NCBI GenBank assembly: GCA_013146195.2
Contig: CM028379.1
Location: forward strand, 160,796,437-160,860,436
Length of the DNA stretch: 64,000 bases
Source of the DNA: Codonopsis lanceolata
Taxonomy: Eukaryota; Streptophyta; Magnoliopsida; Asterales; Campanulaceae
Direction of reading: 5' to 3'
Under the pieces are notes generated by a model. That model did no database searches and was not told where the DNA came from. It saw nothing but the letters and a program-made list of their open reading frames with translations. Shown here piece by piece: positions 55,618 to 64,000 of this stretch. How positions within the stretch are numbered: the stretch's first letter is position 1; each line of letters starts with the position of its first letter. The position numbers and the translations under genes are program-made.

Positions 55618-57608
55618 ATGTTTAGAAATGTTTATACAAGAAAAAAGATGACAACATCCGCTAGGAAATAAATGGACCAAGCACGCCAATAAGAACATGA
55701 GTATGGGCAGGGGCAGGTTCATAAGCAAGGACATGAAGATGAGCATGAGCATTTTCAGCAGGGCCAGGAAGATGAGCATTTTCAGAAGGACTAGGACCAT
55801 TTTTAGTTTGAACAGTCGCAGGGGTAGTTCCAGCAGACTTTTGAGCAGGATCAGTAGTCATTTCAGTACGAACAGTCGCAGGGGCAGTTTCAGCAGACTT
55901 ATGAGCCTCAGATTGAGTGCGGATTTCCTGGTGGTCCGCATGATACATCGTTGCTGACTTCATATGAGTCACACGTAGCTACATATATTTGGGATGGTAA
56001 AGAAGAGTGTGGTATTCTAAAATGCCATAATCACACACAGAAGTTGCTTAATTGGGTAATTCCTAATGGCGAACATTTGAGGGTCTTTTGGGGTATGGTC
56101 AGGGACAGTACGCTTAGTCGACTAAGGCATGTATGCTATGCTGATGTGAATAAGGTGTTAGTTTTTGCTTTCGTGGAACGATGGCATCCAGAGACTAACA
56201 CTTTCCATATGCCTTTCGGGGAGATGACAATTACTTTAGACGATGTGTTTTGTCTGCTTGGTCTTCCGATTGTGGGTGATCCATTATCTTGTGTTAGGGA
56301 TGTTGATGCCTCATATGTGAGTGAAATGTTGGGAGTGTCACTTGATGAGGTTTTTGAGGGCATGAGAAATAAAAGTTGGCTTCGGTGACATTTGAGTGGC
56401 TACGTGTGAGGTTTAATGATGATGTCATGTCTGAGGATGAGTTTAGGGTGGGTTGTGCTGTGAAGGCATACTTCTTATTGGTCTTGGGTTGCACGATATT
56501 TGCTGATAAGAGCGGGACCCGTGTACCTATTGCATACTTAGAGTGGCTTGAGGATCTTCAAAATCTAGATACTTATGCGTGGGGAACTGCCACCCTTGCA
56601 TATTTATATAAACAGCTAGGACAAGCATTTAGGTATAACACGAAGCAGATAGCTGGTTCCATGGCATTACTTGTGGTAATAATTATAATTATTTTATACT
56701 TTTATGTTGTGTATTTACTATTAAAGTTAAGATGTTTTATTTGATACTTTAATCTCTTAAAATGTATGTTTTATTGCTTTTAAGCGTGGATCTACTTGTG
56801 GTTTACATATCTGAGGCCTTCACATAATGTTGATTACAAGTCCAGATACCCGCTTGCACGTAGGTGGATCCCGTAAGGGAATCAGGGACGACGCACTGAC
56901 CGTTTGTTGGCATCACGTGAGCAGTTAGATAGACTGACGAGCCGTGACGTGAGTATACGAATTTTTCTATCAATTTCAACAACTTTTTAATATTAGGTTT
57001 CGTATTGAAAGTTTTTGACTTTTTGTTGGTCTATTGTTTTTGGTTGACTGGCTTCCTTACGACAGTAAGGTTAGGGACCGGTTTGCATGGCATCAGATTG
57101 CCACGTATCTAGGATGCATTCAGATGGGCTATATTGTCGAGTCATACCATCCAGACAGAGTCCTTCGATAGTTCGGGCATGTGCAAACGATTCCGAGGAC
57201 AGTCATTGCTCCAAAATACGGCCCTCGAGATAACTCGAAGGCCTTGCCTCTGTGGCTTGGTTTTGCTAGGTACTGGTTGACGTCAGATTTCCATCTCCTA
57301 TCTGAAAAACGTCTAGGTAGGCGTGCCCCACGTGTTTGGGATTGTGATCTTGGTTATTTAGACTGGTACCGGGAGCGTTCACATGTAGTCGTCCAGCCCC
57401 GTGGTAGACGATTCAGATACGTTAACACCACTACGACTGACACCATTGCAACGACTCAAATGACAGGATATTGGGAGTTGTGAAGACTATGATTGATCCC
57501 ACAGTGCGGCGCTTGAGATCTGGTGACCGATCTATACCATATGAAGAGTTGGTCTCATTACTTGATAGAGTTCACACAGTTATCAACGGTCCAGCTGATG
57601 ACGCATGA
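55618..57608 (+). pseudogene. Plant mobile domain (PMD/MAIN-like) pseudogene
   Basis: After a TTTACAG acceptor and ATG (55618) comes a Gln-rich N-terminus, then GGPHDTSLLTSYESH (near 55930) and the PMD core. Hallmarks are ERWHPETNTFHMPFGEMTIT and DDVFCLLGLPIVGDP in the first block, and VKAYFLLVLGCTIFADKSGT and WGTATLAYLYKQLGQA in the second. WIYLWFTYLRP near 56788 and SYHPDRVLR, FGHVQTIP near 57145-57180 follow. PMD proteins (MAIN, MAIL1) are nuclear factors needed for transposon silencing, and many relatives lie inside transposons. In-frame stops: 55669, 55690, 55792, 55804, 55825, 55855, 56874 and 57169; most fit Gln codons changed to TAA or TAG. Frame shifts lie near 56376 and 57470. Introns are apparent near 56675-56785 and 56950-57063. 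Confidence 0.85.
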
Positions 57609-58170
57609 CCGTCTCATAGGAGGCAATAGTGATCTGCACTATGTTTATGTTTTTTTTTTTTGATGTTATGAATTGTAAAATAGTTTTTAGTATTTTTTGT
57701 GGTTATGAAATTTTTAGCAAACCTTTCATGAATCAGTGTGGCTTGGTTTTAATGTTATTTTCTTATTGTAGACTTTGTATAGCATATGGTATTTCATAGC
57801 AATATAAAAGAAGCATTAGTAGACGATGAATATCATACATAATTTAAATACACATAACCGAAGCATCATTAAAAATAGATAATTAACCAAAATAGCACGT
57901 TTAAATACATGTTTTTAATATAATACAATCAGAACTACTTCAAATGTATACTATTAGAACTACTACCAACAACTTTAGCAGAGCCTACAGATTCACTATA
58001 TGAAAGTTGTTGATTAATATAAAGTATTTTCCACGCATTAGCAGACGACGAGCAATTCTGGTCCTAGACCGACGGCACAGCTACTAAAGGGTAACCATCA
58101 CGTAAAAAAACCTACAAATAAATTGAGATGCTGTCAATAAATAATTTAAACCAAATAATATGTCAACTAA

Positions 58171-58172
<2 letters not shown>

Positions 58173-58241
<69 letters not shown>
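58173..58241. repeat. (TA)n microsatellite, about 34 units
   Basis: Long uninterrupted TA run. The open frame of alternating Ile and Tyr on the minus strand here is an artefact of it. Confidence 0.95.
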
Positions 58242-58244
<3 letters not shown>

Positions 58245-58595
58245 CTATGTAGTCTAAAAATAATAATTTATCGCCAAAATTTGCATCCCTAAAATAGTAA
58301 CCCCTATTTATTACAAACATTTAATAAATCCTATAATTAAATAATATAAATTCAAATACTTATAACTCCTTGAAACTAGCGCCTAAGAACTAGAACCACT
58401 GCATTCATTGTTTTGTTATCCAAACATAACCTTTTATGCATACAACCGTTAATTTTTCATTGTTGCTAAATAAACTTCAAAAAAATCATGAATGACTTTG
58501 CGTAAGAAATTTCACTGAAGTGAATCACAAATACTCACAACTAATTCTAATTGAATGACTAATCTATATATTTCATTTAGTATATATATATATGA

Positions 58596-58599
<4 letters not shown>

Positions 58600-58675
<76 letters not shown>
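58600..58675. repeat. (TA)n microsatellite, about 38 units
   Basis: Long TA run preceded by a shorter one at 58581-58593, with ATGAATTT on both sides. Confidence 0.95.
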
Positions 58676-58678
<3 letters not shown>

Positions 58679-60090
58679 TTTTTTGTCTACTTCACCAAGA
58701 TTAAAAGTTATTAAAACAAACACTTTCAATAAAATCACAAAAACTCACAACTCATTATAACTAAATGAAATATATGAATACTTTTTTGTCTATTTCATCG
58801 GATCAAAGTTCTTAAAAGAAATATTATGAACAAAATTACAAATACTAATTATTGATATTAAATATATGACTGACCAACAAAAATATATAGATTTGAAATT
58901 TTGTTGTTCATTTCATCGTATTCAAAATTTAAAAAACATCAAACGTTCATCTAAAACACGAATGCACATGATTAATTATAAATGACTGACATATCTAAAA
59001 AATATATCAATTTGAAATAAATAAAATTAAAAAATACTTCAAGTAACAAGAATTATATAATGGTAAATAACAAAATGAAACAAAGAATATTGCAACATAA
59101 TTTTTCCTCTAACAAATAGGAAATGTTTCGGAAGTGCAAAGTTACCTCTCTTTTAAAAAAATGAACCGACCATTTAATCATGAACGAATTGATTTCCCGT
59201 TGTGTTCGAAAAGTAATCATATATACTCTAAAACGATGTCGTTTTAATATCCGTGAGTGGGGTGAAGTAACAAAGCCAAGAGATTAAGTTTGTCTTTTTA
59301 ATTGTTATTGATTATTGATATTGAAATGAGCCATAAACAGACTTAAATCAATACAAATAGAATTGTTTGAGTCAATTTTCAATCAATCATCGTCAATTAA
59401 ATTTGTTTAGAGTATGTTTTGTCATTCAATTAATATGTGTCGGGTTATGAATACGTCAGATCCATTTATATTTTTTGTCTTTTAAAGGTTTTAAAAGAAT
59501 AAGGTGAAAATTGGATCGGTCTTTTTAAACAGATATTCAATCGCTGCCCACTATGCTTTTTTAATCATAAAAAACATTTTTTATGTGAAATGACGAGTAT
59601 ACCTTTAATGAATCGGACACACTTGCGATAAGCATCAGTTCATACATTGTCATGCATGATTCACAATTGTGTAATTGTCATTCTCATTCTATAGTAGTGC
59701 ATCGTGATTTTAAATCGATACCTCACGTTCAAACTGGTCTATTTCCAATTCATAGCGATGCATTGTGATTCTAAATTAAGGCATCACGAATCCAAATCGA
59801 CGTATCGTTACTGAAAATCGATACACTGCGAGTCTGCGATACACATTTTTTGTATTTTTATTTTAATTATTTATTTAATTTTCATAAATTACAGTTATTT
59901 CAATTTATTTATTTTATTATTGTTAATCAACTAACACATATATTTCTTTATTTTCATAATAATTTTTAATCAAATGAATCAAATGATATTTTTCTATTCA
60001 TTGAAATAATCTCTTCTTTTAGTTTTGTTTTTTGTTTTCATTTTGCTTGATTATAATTTAACTGAGTATAATTTGATTGAAAAATATATA

Positions 60091-60124
60091 TGTCTGTGCG
60101 TTTAACGCACGGGTATAAAACTAG
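60091..60124 (+). mobile_element. Helitron 3' end, other end not found
   Basis: A perfect hairpin GTGCGTT-T-AACGCAC (60096-60110) is followed 10 bases later by CTAG (60121-60124) and T. The element would extend to the left, but no TCTATATTATAA-type 5' end could be assigned. Confidence 0.6.
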
Positions 60125-60177
60125 TTGTAAATAAGTGAAGTAAAGCAATCAAAATTGATCAAACCTGAATAAAGTGA

Positions 60178-60657
60178 TCACCGTTTACTCTTTCGATACA
60201 AATAATATGTGGATCATTTGGGGGTGCGATCCTCAATTGTAAATAAGTGAAGCAATGTTTTTTTATCTAATACCATGAAAGCAATGTTGTAATACGATGT
60301 CACCAAATGACTCATATCATTTGCATCAAACCAATATGCCTTGGGAGCACTAATGTCGTTGTATTGTAGACTCGCGTTCACTTTAGTAACATGATTACGC
60401 TCAATTAATATACATGTGTACAACTCCTGGTTTGACATCAACTCCATCGACAAGTCTACTTGAACCCTGCTCTATGACTCTTCACTTCTATACATAAACC
60501 CAGCTACGACACGAAAACCGTAATGACAGTCACCAATGATATTCGCTGTGCCCAATATGAAAGGCCGAAATTCCTTCAGGAATTCCTGAACGTAATTATC
60601 ACCAGCTTTCTCGGCCCTCATACGTGGTCACACAAACAATTAAAAGTTAAAACATAT

Positions 60658-60724
<67 letters not shown>

Positions 60725-61917
60725 CAATCCTTGAAATAAAAGAAGATTAATACCGAAATCTTTTTGTTAAGCTGGGGAACTGTAGTGAACATAAGAGGTT
60801 GCTGCGATGGACCAACCTTGTATAATAATCCTTGATCACAAGGGGAGTAGCTATCTATCATCAATTCTACATGCTCAAACAAACTTAGATCACGCTTGGT
60901 TGATTTATATTTTTTTACCTTCGCAGGCTTCGGACGACCACGAGTGCGCACTTTATCTTGTGGAACAATCAAGGAGTTCGTTCTTGAGTCTTTCACCTCC
61001 ATCATTCTTTTAATGATTAACAACTTTTCAGACTCATGAGCGTTCTCATAATATTCACGAATCTCATCATACGTGCTATTGAATCGATTGTCCATATCCA
61101 GCTTCACTGAAACTTCAACATTCTCAGGAGTAGGTAACATATCTAATTTCCTCCAAAATGAATCAACCTGATCAAGGGGAATTGGATAGTCATTTTTCAT
61201 ATACTCAGCAATCTCATGACGACAAGGCAGCCCGCATGTTCTTCAAAATACATAACCACACAACAACGGGTCTATATAACCATCTTTATGTGTATTAGTC
61301 ATATCATTGTATATCAGACTCAATGCATGACTAGACACCAAACTTCGAAGTTGTTGAAATATAACTGATATGTATTTCGGAATAACGACTGTAAGGCTTG
61401 TCGTGAATGACACCTTGATTGCAATGTGAGATGTCTCAATCAGGGTGTGCAACTGTCTTCAACATGTCTCAAAGTCGTCTTGACTTGATTTCAACTGTCT
61501 TTTTAAAGCTGCATGTTGACTCTCCACCCTGAAATAAGATACAATTAATATTTGTATTGTATGACAAAATTTATGGAAAACAATGAAATGTTGAAAACAT
61601 TTAAATACTTGCTTGTTGTGTTGTTGTCGAAGTGCATTACATTATTCGTCCAAACCGACACAAATCTTTCCTTGTACGCCTGTATCCATTGCTTCATGGG
61701 GTACTCAACCGTAGCGGGATAATCAATAAAATTCATCTGAAATCTCTTCAAGTATTCTTCATATATTTGCTAATTTTTTTTGTATCCACAAAAAAATTCC
61801 AACATATGGTAAATTGATCCCATTGCACTTTCGTGCGAAAGTATTTCTTACAATTCGCAAGGATGTTTTTGTTGATATGCCATCGACAAAGGAAGTGTTG
61901 GGAGGTAGGAAAAGTTA
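60178..61917 (-). pseudogene. Mutator-like transposase/OTU-domain fusion, decayed
   Basis: Minus-strand order from 61917: MULE transposase end (TSQHFLCRWHINKNILANCK), FIDYPATVEYPMKQWI and YKERFVSVWTNNVMHF. A GT/AG intron (61529-61608) follows, then KVESQHAALKRQLKSS, LHTLIETSHIAI, SWIM-like CGYVF...RTCGLPCRHEIAEY, IPLDQVDSFWRKLDM and a basic GRPKPAKVKKYKSTKR linker. A second intron holds a (TA)n tract. Next comes an OTU-like protease part (EFLKEFRPFILG, GDCHYGFRVVAGFM, ELMSNQELYTCI, APKAYWFDANDMSHLV, YNIAFMVLD). Broken by TGA at 61459-61461 and 61243-61245, TAG at 60472-60474, TGA at 60214-60216 and a frameshift near 61765. The OTU catalytic Cys reads Tyr (60520-60522). The N-terminal transposase core is missing because a CACTA element interrupts at 61917. 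Confidence 0.85.
60660..60723. repeat. (TA)n microsatellite in the MULE-OTU pseudogene intron
   Basis: About 32 TA units between the SWIM-containing and OTU-like segments. Confidence 0.95.
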
Positions 61918-62154
61918 CACTACAAGAAAAAGGTGTATTTGGGAAGGCTAAAAACTGTCACAAATACTGCCAAAACGGTCCCAAAAGGTATTTGTGACGG
62001 TTTTGGGACGGTTTTGGCTCCGTCCCAAATACGAGGGTGTCAAATACTGCCAAACCGTCCCAAATAGTATTTGGCACGGAAAAAGTGACGGTTGCGCATG
62101 TGTGTGCCATTTGACATGTATTTGGGACGGTTTGTAATGACCCGACCCAAATAG

Positions 62155-62384
62155 GTATTTGGGACGGTTGTGTTGCCCTCCCAAATACATTTGGCACAAT
62201 TGATTTTGCCCTCCCAAATAGTATTTGGCACGGTTGGTCTGCCCTGCCAAACAGTATTTGACACGATTGGTCTGCCCTCCCAAATAGTATTTGGCACAGT
62301 TGGTTCTCACCTCTCACATACATTTGACATGCTTTATTCACCTTCCCAAAAAGTATTTGGCACTATTTTATTGGCTTCCCAAAT
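62155..62384. repeat. 33-bp subterminal tandem array of the CACTA element
   Basis: Seven units of about 33 bp run GTATTTGGCACRRTTGGTYT and then GCCCTCCCAAATA. TATTTGG at one end and CCAAATA at the other make each unit a small inverted repeat. Because 33 is a multiple of three, overlapping open frames appear on both strands here; they are not genes. Confidence 0.88.
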
Positions 62385-64000
62385 GTACCGCTACCACATT
62401 ATACCCACCATTTATTTTTTTTCCCTAATATATAACGAAGTAGCAATATTTCTTAAACCGCATCATATACACATATAATGAATCGATATGAATATCACCA
62501 TACAAGAAATCAATGGAAAAGAAATTGCATCCACATTATGATCAAAAATATTTTTATCATACATATCTTTTGAATATCATCTTACATACATCCATAACAT
62601 TAATTAAATATATATAAGCGAAGACAAATCCATATACATGTCTAAATCAATGTATCTAAATTAAAATCAATACTCAAAATTAACAAGACAACGAACTACT
62701 TGAAGAAATGATTACTCTTCACTAACATAACTCTGAGCATGCCTTTATGCCTTGTTTGCCCTACAATATATAAAATGAGTTGTATATTAGTTATAAGTGC
62801 ATAACTTGATTGTATGAAATGAAATGTATATTACTTGCAGAAGATGACACAAGTGCCCATTTATTTCCAAAAGGGAATGAATGAAAAGGAAAGAAACTGA
62901 ATAATTCACTTACATGGGCAAAAGATGGCAACCAACAAGAGTAAGACAAGTTAGCGAAGTACTGTAGAATCCCACTGTCATCAAGCTCTAAACCAAGAAA
63001 CATAACCGCATTCAGATATGTCAACAAAACGGAAAAAGTAGGAAAATGAAAAGTAAAACATTTCACATACAAGCAAAAGTTGATTTTGTTGCCCAGCTCC
63101 TAAGAGGCCTTTGCTGGTGCAAAACCATTTTGATGTTGTACTACTTTGATTAGACGGCCACTAAGATTAGTGGAGTTGAACATAATTAGATGAGAAGACA
63201 AAGCCTACACAAAGGAATTATGGCCATTCAGTTGAATCAAAACCAAAATGAAGGAATTAAGTATTCATGTTGCAGTCTTGCATAAAAAAAAGATGCATAA
63301 GATGATAAAGTAAAAGTTTACCAAAAAAATAGAGTTAAGAAAGGAAAATCATTTTGGGAAACTGTGGCTGTGAAAATTGTCAAAAGGGAATCAATTAAGT
63401 GGAAAACTTTCCTTGGGCATTGAGGCATCAAATCACTGGAGGAAATTATCATAATAGTGACGAGGTGCTTCGCAAAAGGCCATCTTTTTACCTGGGAAGG
63501 CTGAGTCCGGATAGTTATCTGCATGTGGAAATTAGCAGTTAGCAAAGCCCAAAGACAAGATATAGAGGACCATTCAATAAACTGAACTGAATCACGAGGA
63601 GATCTGTCAAGGTCATCATAAGTACCTCATTAATATTCAGGCTGAAGCTATATATTAAAAAAGAATTTGAACCAAATTGCAGGATAAAACAAATCAAAAG
63701 GAAGTTGATGACAATATTATTTTTTTAGTATGGGACTTAATTATATTCCAGCACTACATCTTCCTTCCAAATTTCTGTTAGCCAAACAACAGATCAAAAG
63801 GAAGCTGAACCAAATTGTAGGATATAACATAACCAATTTGTAGGATTTAGTTACAAACTATGAAAAGATGTTAAGCGTAGAATGGATTAGCTGCTTGGGG
63901 ACAAATCGTACAAAGAAAGGGACATGGATCTTAAAGAAAAGGTAGCAACAATTGTCAGAAAAGGCGGAAGGTCTGAAAAGAATTTCAGCAATTTTATTGA
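62385..64000. other. Interior of the CACTA element, no gene recognised
   Basis: AT-rich sequence with moderately long minus-strand open frames (62791-63072 and 63318-63545) that do not resemble TNPD/TNP2 or any other family I know. A possible donor (CCCAG|GTAAAAAG on the minus strand near 63494) hints at intron-containing transcription. The 3' part of a transposase gene could lie here, but this is not supported. Confidence 0.4.

Larger units (their letters stand above)
57609..60090. other. AT-rich gene-free stretch between the PMD and MULE pseudogenes
   Basis: No gene was seen. It holds two long (TA)n tracts, ordinary AT-rich DNA, and from about 59540 to 59840 the ATCGATACATCG-type degenerate words found in the MULE-like element at 14372. 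The phrase GGTGAAAATTGGATCGGTC (59501-59519) resembles an end of that family. Confidence 0.45.
61918..64000. mobile_element. CACTA (En/Spm) element, left end; right end outside the window
   Basis: CACTACAAGAAAAAGGTG at 61918 is a standard CACTA terminus, preceded by TTA, the presumed 3-bp target. Subterminal repeats with GTATTTGGGACGG and its reverse CCGTCCCAAATAC follow at once (61930-62160), then a 33-bp array. No reverse-complement terminus occurs before position 64000, so the element is at least 2 kb. No transposase could be recognised in the visible part. Confidence 0.82.

Noticed and set aside
55661..55972. Minus-strand open frame of 103 codons opposite the PMD N-terminus
   Set aside because: It is the antisense shadow of the glutamine-rich repeat of the PMD pseudogene; the plus strand gives the conserved family sequence.
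58084..58320. Minus-strand open frame with long Ile-Tyr repeats
   Set aside because: This is a translated (TA)n microsatellite.
61948..62341. Overlapping open frames of 85-127 codons on the minus strand and one on the plus strand
   Set aside because: They run through a 33-bp tandem array; the period is a multiple of three, so several frames stay open by default. The peptides are simple repeats such as TKYYLGGQ-like units.
1..64000. tRNA genes, rRNA, snoRNA, CRISPR arrays
   Set aside because: No cloverleaf with intact A and B boxes, no rRNA core sequence and no regularly spaced identical repeats with unique spacers were found by eye. The regular repeats present are minisatellites without spacers.

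Overview
The window looks like nuclear DNA of a flowering plant, almost certainly a eudicot. It is strongly AT-rich, its few genes have introns, and every recognisable protein belongs to a plant family: a pentatricopeptide repeat (PPR) protein, an Agenet/DUF724 protein, the plant form of complex I subunit NDUFA6, and a plant mobile domain (PMD) relative. Transposable elements of nearly every plant class fill the rest. The species cannot be read from the sequence alone.

Genes. (1) The last coding exon of a THA8-like PPR gene lies at 1218-1607 (+). (2) A nine-exon Agenet/AT-hook/DUF724 gene lies at 22389-28720 (+), about 814 residues by my splice model. (3) NDUFA6 (132 residues, two exons) lies at 29566-37260 (-), convergent with the DUF724 gene and only about 0.85 kb from it. 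Its 7.3-kb intron holds a 5'-truncated LINE and a broken Copia element. No RNA gene or CRISPR array was seen.

Repeats. Many elements can be bounded to the base by their target-site duplications (TSDs). 3-22 kb is a nest of hAT-type elements (TIR like TAGAGCYGTCAAAACGG or TAGGGGTGTGCA, 8-bp TSD), Stowaway MITEs (TA TSD), PIF/Harbinger MITEs (TAA/TTA TSD), small Helitrons (CTAG end with a CCGTGC/GCACGG hairpin, A|T site) and Copia LTR remnants. One hAT element (9906-11656) carries a Stowaway that carries a Helitron. 38.7-40.6 kb and 52.3-54.0 kb are two opposite-facing copies of an unclassified family built from AAAAGTGACAC repeats and ending in a GTAAGACCGTCTTAC palindrome. 42-45 kb is a diverged tandem duplication in which one copy shows the empty sites of two transposons in the other. 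47357-52080 is a gypsy-type solo LTR with a second, inverted solo LTR inside it.

Right end. 55.6-57.6 kb is a decayed plant mobile domain gene (+) with a glutamine-rich N-terminus and at least eight in-frame stops, most at positions that fit CAG or CAA glutamine codons. 60.2-61.9 kb (-) is a decayed Mutator-like transposase fused to an OTU-protease-like domain; its catalytic cysteine and a SWIM-type cysteine both read as tyrosine. A CACTA element starts at 61918, inside that transposase, and runs off the window. I found no functional new defence or mobile system. The least explained items are the AAAAGTGACAC/palindrome family, the hairpin minisatellite at 3168-3492 and the PMD/MULE-OTU pair.
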